From the NCBI GenBank assembly GCA_017547345.1, contig JAFYPY010000086.1, positions 1 to 9,475 of the forward strand: 9,475 bases of DNA, given 5' to 3'. Positions 1-7,485 of the stretch are shown one piece after another; the stretch's first letter is position 1, and each line of letters begins with the position of its first letter. Under the pieces are notes generated by a model, which saw nothing but the letters and a program-made list of their open reading frames with translations, was not told the origin of the DNA and did no database searches. The stretch comes from Bacillota bacterium. Its GTDB lineage: Bacteria; Bacillota_A; Clostridia; Peptostreptococcales; Anaerovoracaceae. Position numbers and translations under genes: made by a program.

Positions 1-1
1 A

Positions 2-121
2 GCTATATATATGTCTTTATCACGAACAATTGACTATGTTTCTTCAGAAGGTAATTACTTGGATGAAGATACTATTCATGCAAAAAAATACTTTGAAGAA
101 CTAATTAATAAAGGAGAGTAA
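2..121 (+). CDS. yqeK: 3' end of a YqeK-like HD-domain hydrolase (partial)
   Basis: Only the last 39 codons are present, running in frame from the left edge to TAA at 119-121. The visible tail is a run of helix-forming residues with the pattern 'LSRTIDYVSSEG..LDEDTIHAKKYFEELI'. This resembles the C-terminus of YqeK (HD-superfamily; characterised members are Ap4A hydrolases), where a 'ti.y....g..i...Ti.aRN' pattern is usual. Position supports this: yqeK directly precedes rsfS in many Firmicutes, and here the stop is three bases before the rsfS ATG. The catalytic HD motif lies outside the window, so the assignment rests on context and a short tail. A different upstream protein remains possible. 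Confidence 0.6.
   Translation, partial: AIYMSLSRTIDYVSSEGNYLDEDTIHAKKYFEELINKGE
110..118 (+). promoter_or_regulatory. Ribosome binding site of rsfS
   Basis: AAAGGAGAG ends six bases before the ATG at 125. It lies inside the last codons of the upstream gene, so rsfS translation is probably coupled to that of the yqeK-like gene. Confidence 0.75.
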
Positions 122-124
122 AAG

Positions 125-469
125 ATGACAATTAAAGATTATGCAATGCTTGCCGCAAAATCTCTTTTAGACAAAAAAGCAGATGACGTTCTAGTAATTG
201 ATATTCAAGGCAAAGCACCTTTCGCAGACTACTTTGTAATTTGCTCTGGTAACTCCGAAAGACAGGTTGCTTCTTTAGCTGATGAAGTTGAAGATAAGCT
301 GGCTGAAAATGGATTACTTGTAAAATCTATCGAAGGTAAACAGGGTTCAGGATGGATACTGATGGACTTTGGTGACATTATTGTTAACCTATTTACAAAA
401 GAAACAAGAGATAGATACAGCATCGAAAAAGTATGGGGTGACTGTGAATTCATCGAAGTGGAGGAATAA
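125..469 (+). CDS. rsfS: Ribosomal silencing factor RsfS (Iojap/YqeL family)
   Basis: RsfS binds ribosomal protein uL14 on the 50S subunit and blocks joining with 30S, lowering translation when nutrients are short. The protein is 114 residues, the usual length for the family. Diagnostic segments are DYFVICSGNS at residues 35-44, the EG...GWILMDFGD block at 70-84, and a C-terminal R..Y.IEKVWGD stretch at about 96-106. One departure is visible: the segment after DFGD reads IIVNLF where most members have a histidine ('VHVF'), and the following R-D-R-Y-S replaces the common R-x-Y-Y. The ATG at 125 is supported by a strong RBS and a full-length N-terminus. It sits between yqeK and leuS and is probably co-transcribed with both. 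The family assignment is secure. Confidence 0.96.
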   Translation: MTIKDYAMLAAKSLLDKKADDVLVIDIQGKAPFADYFVICSGNSERQVASLADEVEDKLAENGLLVKSIEGKQGSGWILMDFGDIIVNLFTKETRDRYSIEKVWGDCEFIEVEE

Positions 470-478
470 ACGATAGCT

Positions 479-2950
479 ATGAACGAAAAATATACTTTTA
501 GTGAAATAGAAAAAAAATGGCAAAAGTATTGGGAAGATAATGATTGTTTTAGAATTGATGAAGATGAAACAAAGAAAAAATATTACTGCTTAGAAATGTT
601 CCCATACCCATCAGGTAAGTTACACATGGGTCATGTTAGAAACTATTCTATCGGCGACGTTATTGCAAGATTTAAGAAGATGGACGGATACAATGTTCTT
701 CATCCAATGGGATGGGACTCCTTCGGTCTTCCAGCTGAAAATGCTGCAATCAAGCATGGTACTCATCCAAGTGAATGGACATGGAACAATATCGCAGAAA
801 TGCGTGAACAGTTAAAAGAACTAGGTCTTTCTTATGACTGGAACAGAGAAATTGCAACTTGTGGTGAAGACTACTACAAGTGGATGCAGTGGATTTTCAT
901 TCAGTTCTATAAGAAAGGTTTAGCATATAAGAAAGAAAACCCTGTAAACTGGTGTCCAAGCTGCCAGACTGTACTTGCTAACGAACAGGTAGTTGATGGG
1001 GCTTGTGAAAGATGTAAGTCTCCAGTAGGTAAGAAAAACTTATCTCAGTGGTACTTCAAAATTACAGATTATGCAGAAAGATTGCTTGATAATCTAGATA
1101 CTCTTGATGGATGGCCAAACAAAGTTAAGGTTATGCAGAAGAACTGGATTGGTAAATCTGTAGGTGCAGAAGTTGACTTTGGAATCAAAGATGATGATAG
1201 AAAGTTGAGAGTATTCACAACAAGATGTGATACATTATTCGGTGTAACTTACATGGTTCTTGCGCCTGAACATCCATATGTTATGGATTTAGTTGCAGGA
1301 ACTGAATACGAAGCACCAGTTAAGGAATATCTTGAAAAAGTTGAACATATGAACGATATCGAGAGAACTTCCACAACTAACGAAAAGACTGGTGTATTCA
1401 TCGGTAAATACGCTGTAAATCCATTAACTGGTAAAGAAGTTCCAATCTACATTTCTGACTATGTTTTAATGGGATATGGTACTGGCGCGATCATGGCTGT
1501 ACCAGCACACGACCAGCGTGACTTCGAATTTGCTAAGAAATTTGATTTAGACATCATTCCAGTTGTTGATCCTGGTAACCCAGAAATCGACCTTTATAAC
1601 TTAAAGGAAGCATTCGTGGCTGAAGGCAACATGATTAACTCCGGCGAATTTGACGGCTTAAACAACAGAGTTGCAATTGAAAAAGTTATCGAACATCTAG
1701 AAAATACAGGTATCGGTACTAAATCAATCAACTATAGATTAAGAGACTGGTTAATCTCAAGACAAAGATATTGGGGAACTCCAATCCCAATGATTCACTG
1801 TGATTCTTGTGGTTGGGTTCCAGAAAAAGAAGAAAACCTTCCAGTTAAACTTCCAACAGACGTTGAGTTTACAGGAAAGGGTGAATCTCCATTAGCTACT
1901 TCTGCTACATTCAGAGATACAGTATGTCCAGTATGTGGTCAGCCAGCTAAGAGAGAATTAGACACAATGGATACATTCCTTGATTCATCATGGTACTTCT
2001 TAAGATATTGTGATCCTAAGAATACTGAAATGCCATTTAGCAAGGAAAAAGCTGATTATTGGATGGATGTAGACCAGTATATCGGTGGTGTAGAACACGC
2101 AATTCTTCACTTAATGTATGCTAGATTCTTTATGATGGCTTTACATGATCTAGGATTATGTAAATATGAAGAACCATTCAAGAATCTATTAACTCAGGGT
2201 ATGGTAAACAAAGATGGCAAGAAAATGAGTAAGTCTATCGGTAACATCGTATCCCCTGAAGAAATCATTACTAAATATGGTGCTGATACTGCAAGATTAT
2301 TTATTCTTTTCGCCGCGCCACCAGAAAGAGAATTAGACTGGTCTGACGCAGGTGTTGAAGGAAGCTTTAGATTCTTAAACAGAGTTTACAGACTTGTATA
2401 CGAATTTGTAGAAAAACATCCAGAAGTTCCATGCGCATATGAAGTAAAAACTGATGCAGACAAAGCTCTTAACTACCAGTTAAACTTCGCTATTAAGAAG
2501 GTGTCTGAAGACGTTGGTGGAAGATTCAGTTTTAATACAGCAATCAGTTCTATCATGGAACTTGTAAACGAAATGTATAAATACAAAGAATTAGACGATA
2601 TTAATGTTGGTCTATTAGGCAAAGCTGTAAAAGACTTAATTTTAATATTATCACCATTTGTTCCTCATATTTGTGAAGAAATGTGGGAGCATATTGGTCA
2701 GAAGGAATCTGTTTCTACAATGAGATGGCCGGAATTCGACGAAAGTGCTTTAGTAAAAGACTCTGTAGAAATTGTAGTTCAGATCAATGGCAAAGTTAAA
2801 GAAAAGCTAATGGTGGCAGCAGATGCTGACAAACCTGCTTTAGAAAAGATGGCTTTGGAAAATGAAAAAATCAAAGAATTGACAGAAGGAAAGACAGTAG
2901 TAAAGGTAATTGCAGTACCTGGAAGACTGATCAACATCGTAGTAAAATAG
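479..2950 (+). CDS. leuS: Leucyl-tRNA synthetase
   Basis: LeuRS is a cytoplasmic class Ia synthetase that charges tRNA-Leu with leucine using ATP. At 823 residues it is full length for the bacterial enzyme. Visible in order: the HIGH-type motif HMGH at residues 49-52; a CX2C...CX2C zinc-type module at C159, C162, C176 and C179; the CP1 editing domain with TTRCDT at 247-252 and [12 protein letters not shown] ending at D345; a second cysteine pair set around 442-445 and 488-491; KMSKS at 582-586; then the helical anticodon-binding domain and a short C-terminal domain. T252 and D345 fall at the same numbers as the E. coli editing-site residues, so post-transfer editing should be intact. GGAGGA at 460-465 overlaps the end of rsfS and lies 13 bases before the ATG, slightly long spacing. 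No T-box leader is seen upstream. Confidence 0.99.
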   Translation: MNEKYTFSEIEKKWQKYWEDNDCFRIDEDETKKKYYCLEMFPYPSGKLHMGHVRNYSIGDVIARFKKMDGYNVLHPMGWDSFGLPAENAAIKHGTHPSEWTWNNIAEMREQLKELGLSYDWNREIATCGEDYYKWMQWIFIQFYKKGLAYKKENPVNWCPSCQTVLANEQVVDGACERCKSPVGKKNLSQWYFKITDYAERLLDNLDTLDGWPNKVKVMQKNWIGKSVGAEVDFGIKDDDRKLRVFTTRCDTLFGVTYMVLAPEHPYVMDLVAGTEYEAPVKEYLEKVEHMNDIERTSTTNEKTGVFIGKYAVNPLTGKEVPIYISDYVLMGYGTGAIMAVPAHDQRDFEFAKKFDLDIIPVVDPGNPEIDLYNLKEAFVAEGNMINSGEFDGLNNRVAIEKVIEHLENTGIGTKSINYRLRDWLISRQRYWGTPIPMIHCDSCGWVPEKEENLPVKLPTDVEFTGKGESPLATSATFRDTVCPVCGQPAKRELDTMDTFLDSSWYFLRYCDPKNTEMPFSKEKADYWMDVDQYIGGVEHAILHLMYARFFMMALHDLGLCKYEEPFKNLLTQGMVNKDGKKMSKSIGNIVSPEEIITKYGADTARLFILFAAPPERELDWSDAGVEGSFRFLNRVYRLVYEFVEKHPEVPCAYEVKTDADKALNYQLNFAIKKVSEDVGGRFSFNTAISSIMELVNEMYKYKELDDINVGLLGKAVKDLILILSPFVPHICEEMWEHIGQKESVSTMRWPEFDESALVKDSVEIVVQINGKVKEKLMVAADADKPALEKMALENEKIKELTEGKTVVKVIAVPGRLINIVVK

Positions 2951-3014
2951 GCTACAAATTTAATATTAACCTTAGTTATCTTTTCATAAATAAAAGAAAA
3001 GGACGGAAGATTTT

Positions 3015-4697
3015 ATGAGAAGAAAACCACGTAATGGGAAGGTTATGCCAAATCTAAAAGTAATTCCAATTGGAGGGTTAAATGAGATCGGCAAGAATTT
3101 AACTCTCTTGGAATACAATGATCAAATTTTGATTATAGATTGTGGTATGAGTTTCCCTGAGAGTGAGATGTACGGTATTGATATCGTAATTCCCGATTTC
3201 TCTTATCTGATTGAAAATCAGCATAAGCTTGTAGGGATGGTTATAACTCACGGACACGAAGATCATATCGGTGCAATTCCATATCTTTTAAGATATATTA
3301 AAGTACCGATATATGGCACAAGACTAACACTTGGTCTTGTTGAAAATAAATTAAAAGAACATCAAGTTATAGCTGATTTAAGAACTATAAAAGCTGGTGA
3401 TGTTATAAAGCTTGGAGACTTTAAGGTTGAGACTATCAGAATAACTCACTCAATTGCGGATGCTTTGTGTCTTGCAATTGAGACTCCTGTAGGAACCGTT
3501 TTCCACTCAGGAGACTTCAAAATCGATTATACTCCTGTAGACGGAGAACCAATCGACTTATTCAAGCTTGCTGAAGTTGGAAAAAAAGGTGTCAAGCTAA
3601 TGCTTTGTGATAGTACTAATGCAATAAAGGCCGGATTTACAGCTTCAGAAAGAAATGTTGGAGAAACCCTCGAAAAAATATTTAAGAGAGCCAAAACAAG
3701 AATTATAATCGCGACTTTCTCTTCAAACGTACACAGAGTTCAAATGATTATTGAAAATGCAGTTAAAGTTGGTAGAAAAGTTGCTATTTCAGGCAGAAGT
3801 ATGGAAAACGTAGTTGCACTGGCAACAGAATTAGGCTACTTAAATATTCCAGAGGGAACAATTGTAGACTTAAAAATGACAAAGAATATTCCTGACGACA
3901 AACTTGTTATTATTACAACAGGAAGTCAAGGAGAACCAATGTCAGCTTTATCAAGAATAGCTTCAGGAGAACATAGGGCAGTTAAATTAAAACCTGGTGA
4001 TATGGTTATATTTTCATCTACGCCTATTCCAGGAAATGAAAAAACTGTTTTCAACGTTGTAAACAACTTGTTCGAAAAAGGAGCTGAGGTAATATACTCT
4101 GATATTGCAGATATTCATGTATCAGGTCATGCACAGAGAGAAGAATTAAAGTTGCTTCATTCATTGATTAAACCTGAATACTTTTTACCTGTGCACGGAG
4201 AATATAGACATTTAATTGAACATGCTAATCTTGCTGAAGGTCTTGGTATGTCTAAAAATAATATTTTCATTATCGAAAACGGTGACATTCTAAATATAAG
4301 TAAGAAAGATGCTAATGTTCAAAAAAATATGGTTCCTGCTGAAGCCGTTTTAGTAGATGGCTATGGAGTAGGCGATGTAGGAAATATCGTATTAAGAGAC
4401 AGAAAACTCCTTTCTGAATCTGGTCTTATAATTGTAGTTGCCGCAATAGACCAGGCAACCCAAACTGTAATTTCAGGCCCAGACATTATATCAAGAGGTT
4501 TCGTCTATGTAAGAGAAAACGAAGAATTAATGGAAGAAGCAAGACGTGTCTGCGAGGACGCATTGGCAAAATGTGAAGAAAAAGGAATTACAGATTGGAA
4601 TACGATGAAATCTCAAGTTCGAGATTCCCTTGGAAACTATATTTATGAAACCACAAAACGAAGACCAATAATTTTACCAATTTTCTTGGAGGTGTAA
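3015..4697 (+). CDS. rnj: Ribonuclease J
   Basis: RNase J is a metallo-beta-lactamase/beta-CASP ribonuclease with 5'-3' exonuclease and endonuclease activity, acting in mRNA decay and rRNA maturation. The 560-residue length matches RNase J1/J2 (about 555). Seen in order: GGLNEIGKN at 20-28; the zinc motif HGHEDH at 79-84; H145; HSGDFK with H164 and D167; CDST at 198-201; the beta-CASP segment with TTGSQGEP at 301-308 and SGHAQREE at 370-377; PVHGEYRH at 392-399; and a complete C-terminal domain. All the metal-ligand motifs are kept, which favours a catalytically active, RNase J1-like enzyme over an inactive J2-like paralogue. The start at 3015 is preceded by an AAAAGGACGGAAG purine tract at 2998-3009. 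An in-frame ATG at 3045 (residue 11) is nearer the family's usual N-terminus, but GGGAAGG stands only a few bases before it. Its 3' end supplies the RBS of the next gene. Confidence 0.97.
   Translation: MRRKPRNGKVMPNLKVIPIGGLNEIGKNLTLLEYNDQILIIDCGMSFPESEMYGIDIVIPDFSYLIENQHKLVGMVITHGHEDHIGAIPYLLRYIKVPIYGTRLTLGLVENKLKEHQVIADLRTIKAGDVIKLGDFKVETIRITHSIADALCLAIETPVGTVFHSGDFKIDYTPVDGEPIDLFKLAEVGKKGVKLMLCDSTNAIKAGFTASERNVGETLEKIFKRAKTRIIIATFSSNVHRVQMIIENAVKVGRKVAISGRSMENVVALATELGYLNIPEGTIVDLKMTKNIPDDKLVIITTGSQGEPMSALSRIASGEHRAVKLKPGDMVIFSSTPIPGNEKTVFNVVNNLFEKGAEVIYSDIADIHVSGHAQREELKLLHSLIKPEYFLPVHGEYRHLIEHANLAEGLGMSKNNIFIIENGDILNISKKDANVQKNMVPAEAVLVDGYGVGDVGNIVLRDRKLLSESGLIIVVAAIDQATQTVISGPDIISRGFVYVRENEELMEEARRVCEDALAKCEEKGITDWNTMKSQVRDSLGNYIYETTKRRPIILPIFLEV
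4688..4694 (+). promoter_or_regulatory. Ribosome binding site of the ylbF-like gene, inside the rnj 3' end
   Basis: GGAGGTG is a near-perfect Shine-Dalgarno formed by the last sense codons of rnj (Glu-Val), seven bases before the ATG at 4702. The rnj stop lies between them, so the two proteins are very likely made from one transcript and translationally coupled. Confidence 0.8.
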
Positions 4698-4701
4698 TCT
4701 A

Positions 4702-5043
4702 ATGAATGTATATGATCAGGCTCACGGATTAGCACACGCAATCAAAGCTTCCGAAGAATTCAAACAGTATGATCAGGCAAAAGCAAAATTAAAAGAAAAT
4801 CCTGAGTTAGAAAAAATGATTAAGGATGTTCAAAAAAAGCAATTCGAAATTCAAGCAATGGCTATGATGGGTCAGGAAGTTCCACAAGACCAAATGGCTT
4901 CTATTCAGACATTATATGCTATTATCCTAAAAGACCCTGTTGCTGCTGAATATATGGAAACAGAAATGCGTTTCTCAGTAATGATGAAGGATGTATACGA
5001 AATCCTTGGTGAAGTTTCAGGAATGGGTGATATGCTTGGCTAA
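4702..5043 (+). CDS. YlbF/YmcA (Com_YlbF) family protein
   Basis: This 113-residue, almost entirely helical protein has the Com_YlbF layout: an N-terminal helix (YDQAHGLAHAIKASEEF) with the family's 'A..La..i..S.e...y..a' spacing, a charged helix around NPELEKMIKD at 35-44, and a final helix with R-F-S-V-M-M-KDVYEILG. In Bacillus subtilis YlbF, YmcA and YaaT form a complex that steers RNase Y and mRNA processing and affects competence, biofilm and sporulation. Here the gene follows RNase J with a four-base gap after the rnj stop, which fits an RNA-decay accessory role, though that is inference. It contains no cysteine, so it cannot itself supply ligands for the iron-sulfur clusters reported for the Bacillus complex, and it is methionine-rich (12 of 113). 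I cannot tell whether it corresponds to YlbF, YmcA or a third paralogue, so no symbol is given. Confidence 0.82.
   Translation: MNVYDQAHGLAHAIKASEEFKQYDQAKAKLKENPELEKMIKDVQKKQFEIQAMAMMGQEVPQDQMASIQTLYAIILKDPVAAEYMETEMRFSVMMKDVYEILGEVSGMGDMLG
5025..5030 (+). promoter_or_regulatory. Ribosome binding site deciding a TTG start for the M24 peptidase
   Basis: GGGTGA matches the 3' part of the Shine-Dalgarno consensus, five bases before TTG 5036. The alternatives are weaker. ATG 4991 has AAGG directly abutting it and would add 15 residues with no family counterpart. GTG 5027 overlaps the site. ATG 5078 would delete conserved residues (LIKTPDE). Confidence 0.5.
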
Positions 5044-5731
5044 TCTAATTAAAACACCAGATGAACTGCTTTTGATTATGAAGGCAGAGGCTATGGGAGA
5101 TATATGTTTTGAACATATGCTGGATTTTATAAAACCAGGTATGACAGAAATTGAAGTAGCAGATGAAATAGAAAGAGTTCTTTACTCTTTGGGTGGAGAA
5201 GGACTTGCTTTTCCAACTATAGCTGTTTCAGGAGTCAATTCCAACCAGCCTCATGGAATACCATCCGACAAAAAAATTCAAGAAGGTGACTTTTTGACGA
5301 TGGATTTTGGTGCAGTATACAAAGGATACTGTGCTGATATGACAAGAACCGTGGCCATAGGATATGCAACAGAAGAAATGAAGAAGGTTTATAATACAGT
5401 TCTTAAATCTCAGATTGCAGGGCTCGAAGCTGTTAAAGCCGGAGTAAAATGTTTTGATGTTGATAAAGTATGTAGAGATATAATTACTGAAGCCGGATAC
5501 GGCGAATATTATATCCATGGCACTGGACACGGTGTAGGAACTGAAGTTCATGAACCACCAACATTAAACTCAAGAAGCGATGAAATTCTTCAAGAAAATC
5601 AAGCTGTAACAGTAGAACCTGGAATTTATTTGCCAGATAAGTTCGGTGTTCGCATTGAGGACTTGGCAATAGTCACTTCTTTTGGTATAATAAACTGTAC
5701 TAGGTCAACAAAAGAGTTAATAGTACTCTAG
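5036..5731 (+). CDS. M24 metallopeptidase, catalytic domain of a YqhT-like Xaa-Pro peptidase, lacking the N-terminal domain
   Basis: Pita-bread fold aminopeptidase, expected to remove residues ahead of proline or to cleave Xaa-Pro dipeptides. Counting from the start proposed here, the five metal ligands are D90 (in TMDFGA), D101 (ADMTRT), H165 (GTGHGVG), E194 (VEPGIY) and E208 (GVRIED); H172 in VHEP is also kept. GVRIEDL and the terminal STKEL match prolidase/Xaa-Pro types rather than methionine aminopeptidase. Such proteins usually have about 350 residues with a creatinase-type N-terminal domain; this one has only about 231 and begins at the linker (LIKTPDELLLI). The frame stays open back to an ATG at 4991 inside ylbF, but the best-placed start is TTG at 5036, five bases after GGGTGA (5025-5030), overlapping the ylbF stop by eight bases. 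It sits just before efp, as yqhT does in Bacillus. Confidence 0.85.
   Translation: MANLIKTPDELLLIMKAEAMGDICFEHMLDFIKPGMTEIEVADEIERVLYSLGGEGLAFPTIAVSGVNSNQPHGIPSDKKIQEGDFLTMDFGAVYKGYCADMTRTVAIGYATEEMKKVYNTVLKSQIAGLEAVKAGVKCFDVDKVCRDIITEAGYGEYYIHGTGHGVGTEVHEPPTLNSRSDEILQENQAVTVEPGIYLPDKFGVRIEDLAIVTSFGIINCTRSTKELIVL
5663..5691 (+). promoter_or_regulatory. SigA-type promoter with extended -10 for efp
   Basis: TTGGCA (5663-5668) is followed by a 17-base spacer and a perfect TATAAT (5686-5691), with TG one base upstream (TGGTATAAT) giving an extended -10. It lies within the last codons of the M24 peptidase gene, about 80 bases before the efp ATG, and predicts a transcript start near 5698 with a leader of roughly 76 bases. 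Of the TATAAT hexamers I checked, this is the only one with a good -35 at correct spacing. Confidence 0.72.
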
Positions 5732-5773
5732 AAATAAACAAGAACGTTAATTAAAGAATGGAGAGAGATAACA

Positions 5774-6334
5774 ATGATTTACGCAAGTGATTTCAGAAAA
5801 GGTATGACATTTGAAATTAATGGAGATCCACATGTAGTAGTAGATTTCCAGCACGTTAAGCCAGGTAAGGGTGCAGCATTCGTAAGAACAAAGTACAAGA
5901 ACATTCTTACAGGTGCAACAAGAGAAGAAGCATTCAACCCAGATGACAAGTTCCCTAAGGCACACATCGAAACTAGAAAGATGCAGTACTTATATTCCGA
6001 TGGAGAACTTTACTACTTCATGGACCCAGAAACTTATGACCAGATTCCTTTAGCCCAGGATCAGGTTGAAGAAGCAATGAAGTACTTAAGAGAAAATGAC
6101 GAAGCTACTATCAAGTTCTACAAGGGAAGCGCATTCTTAGTAGAAGCTCCAAACTTCGTTGATTTAGTAGTTGTTGAAACTGAACCAGGTGTAAAGGGTA
6201 ATACAGCTACAAACGTTACTAAGGCTGCTACAGTTGAAACTGGCGCAATTATTCAGGTTCCTATCTTTATCGAATCCGGAGAAAAGATTCAGATCGATAC
6301 AAGAACTGGCGAATACTTAGGTAGAGCAAAATAA
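5774..6334 (+). CDS. efp: Translation elongation factor P
   Basis: EF-P binds the ribosome between the P and E sites and relieves stalling at consecutive prolines. The 186-residue protein has all three beta-barrel domains: an N-terminal KOW-like domain with [13 protein letters not shown] at residues 28-40, a central OB domain (about 66-128), and a C-terminal OB domain ending in the signature [15 protein letters not shown]. The loop tip is K32 in PGKG, the same residue position that carries the 5-aminopentanol modification in Bacillus subtilis EF-P. No gene for a modifying enzyme is seen in the window. GGAGAG at 5760-5765 lies eight bases before the ATG. The gene has its own promoter upstream and a terminator downstream, so it can be expressed as a single-gene unit as well as by read-through from the peptidase gene. 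Its many AAG, AAC and TTC codons suggest high expression. Confidence 0.98.
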   Translation: MIYASDFRKGMTFEINGDPHVVVDFQHVKPGKGAAFVRTKYKNILTGATREEAFNPDDKFPKAHIETRKMQYLYSDGELYYFMDPETYDQIPLAQDQVEEAMKYLRENDEATIKFYKGSAFLVEAPNFVDLVVVETEPGVKGNTATNVTKAATVETGAIIQVPIFIESGEKIQIDTRTGEYLGRAK

Positions 6335-6349
6335 TTAAACGACAGAGCT

Positions 6350-6380
6350 AAAAGGACGCGACGTTTTGTTGTGTCCTTTT
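6350..6380 (+). terminator. Rho-independent terminator after efp
   Basis: A 13-pair stem (6350-6362 with 6368-6380) closes a five-base GTTTT loop. The outer eight pairs, AAAAGGAC/GTCCTTTT, are perfect Watson-Crick; the inner five include two G-T wobbles. The run of T at 6377-6380 sits in the 3' arm and is followed by CTATAG, so the free U-tract is short. The terminator may therefore leak into mltG, which starts 24 bases later. Confidence 0.82.
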
Positions 6381-6404
6381 CTATAGTATGGAAAGAGGTA
6401 ATTA

Positions 6405-7484
6405 ATGGATATCAAAAAACTACTAGAAGACCTTACAAATTCCAAGCAAAAGAAGATGATTGCTGCAGTAGTTGCTGCACTAATTATTATTTTAGTTTGT
6501 GGACTAATTTTCTATTTTAGTGGTATTGGTGCCGCAGACAAAGGTAATCACGAAGAGGTAATAGTTGATATTCCAAATGGAACAGGTGGTTCACAAATAA
6601 TCGAGATCTTAGACGAACAAGGTTTTATCAAGAATAAGTTCTGTGCCAAAGTACATATGAAATTAGGTGGATATAATTCTCTTCAAGCAAATAGTTATGT
6701 ATTTACAAAAAATATGTCCCTTCAAGAGATTATGGATGCAATAAATACTGGCGATTTTAATTATTTGTCTAAAAATGCAATTACAATCATCGAAGGTTCA
6801 ACTGTACCAATGGCTGCGGAAGCAATTGCAGAAAAAATGCCTTTTACTAAAGAAGAGATTCTTAATAAATGGTCAGATACAGCGTATTTAAATACACTAA
6901 TAGATGAGTATTGGTTCTTAACTGATGAGATTCTTCAGTCAGGAATAATGTTCCCACTTGAAGGCTACATATATCCGGAAACATATTTTGTGACTGATAA
7001 GGAACCTACTATTGAATCTATTACTGTAATGTTCTTAGATAAGGCAAATGAGGAATTAACAGCCCGTAAGGCTAAAATCGACGAATATGGTATGTCAGTC
7101 CATGAATTATTATCTTTAGCATCAGTTGTTCAAAACGAATCTTTATTCGAAGAAGACATTCCTAAAATTGCAGGTGTATTTGTCAATAGATTAGAAGAAG
7201 GTATGCCTCTTCAGAGTGACATTACTGTTTTATATGCATTACAAGAAAAAAGAGTTGACGTAACTTATGCTGATCTTGAAGTGGATTCGCCATATAATAC
7301 ATATAAGTATGCTGGCATTCCAATTGGGCCAGTTTGTGGCGTTGCAGGTTATGCCCTAGATGCAACTTTAGACTACGAAGAGTCTAACTATTTATATTTC
7401 TTTGCGACAAAAGATGGCAAAGTTTTATACAGCAAGACTCTTGCTGAACATGAAAAAACAGTAAACGAAAATTTATGGTATTAA
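6405..7484 (+). CDS. mltG: Endolytic murein transglycosylase MltG (YceG/YrrL-like)
   Basis: MltG cleaves nascent glycan strands at the outer face of the membrane and sets peptidoglycan chain length. The 359-residue protein has a short cytoplasmic N-terminus with lysines at 14-17, one membrane segment at about 19-38, a LysM-like region at about 52-118 (VDIPNGTGG..IIEILDEQGFI), then the catalytic domain. That domain holds PLEGYIYPETYF at 184-195 and LASVVQNES at 238-246, with the predicted catalytic glutamate E245, followed by IAGVFVNRL and NYLYFFATKDG near the end. The usual 'LPPGPI.NPG' segment reads IPIGPVCGVAG (305-315), lacking the conserved proline-glycine. AAAGAGGT at 6392-6399 is five bases before the ATG. 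It heads the same gene order as Bacillus yrrL-yrrM-yrrO. Confidence 0.95.
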   Translation: MDIKKLLEDLTNSKQKKMIAAVVAALIIILVCGLIFYFSGIGAADKGNHEEVIVDIPNGTGGSQIIEILDEQGFIKNKFCAKVHMKLGGYNSLQANSYVFTKNMSLQEIMDAINTGDFNYLSKNAITIIEGSTVPMAAEAIAEKMPFTKEEILNKWSDTAYLNTLIDEYWFLTDEILQSGIMFPLEGYIYPETYFVTDKEPTIESITVMFLDKANEELTARKAKIDEYGMSVHELLSLASVVQNESLFEEDIPKIAGVFVNRLEEGMPLQSDITVLYALQEKRVDVTYADLEVDSPYNTYKYAGIPIGPVCGVAGYALDATLDYEESNYLYFFATKDGKVLYSKTLAEHEKTVNENLWY

Positions 7485-7485
7485 T

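Noticed and set aside
30..58. TTGACT with a downstream AT-rich hexamer as a promoter for rsfS
   Set aside because: No hexamer at 15-18 bases resembles TATAAT, and the sequence is coding for the yqeK-like tail.
1..478. T-box leader controlling leuS
   Set aside because: The bases before leuS are fully occupied by coding sequence, and no T-box consensus, specifier loop or antiterminator-like pairing was seen.
2879..2907. TTGACA near the leuS 3' end as a promoter for rnj
   Set aside because: The -35 is perfect, but the best -10 at 16-18 bases (TAAAGG or similar) matches poorly and there is no TG extension.
2951..3014. Possible terminator or regulatory element in the leuS-rnj gap
   Set aside because: Only a weak five-pair CTTTT/AAAAG fold is seen, with no GC stem and no T run. 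Nothing supports a terminator or riboswitch in these 64 bases.
4991..5035. ATG-initiated 15-residue extension of the M24 peptidase inside ylbF
   Set aside because: AAGG abuts the ATG with no spacer, and the extension is just the shifted reading of conserved ylbF codons with no family counterpart.
5228..5551. Minus-strand open frames such as 5228-5551, 5747-5965 and 9156-9401
   Set aside because: They lie opposite well-conserved genes, lack ribosome binding sites and encode low-complexity, cysteine- and serine-rich products typical of antisense shadows.
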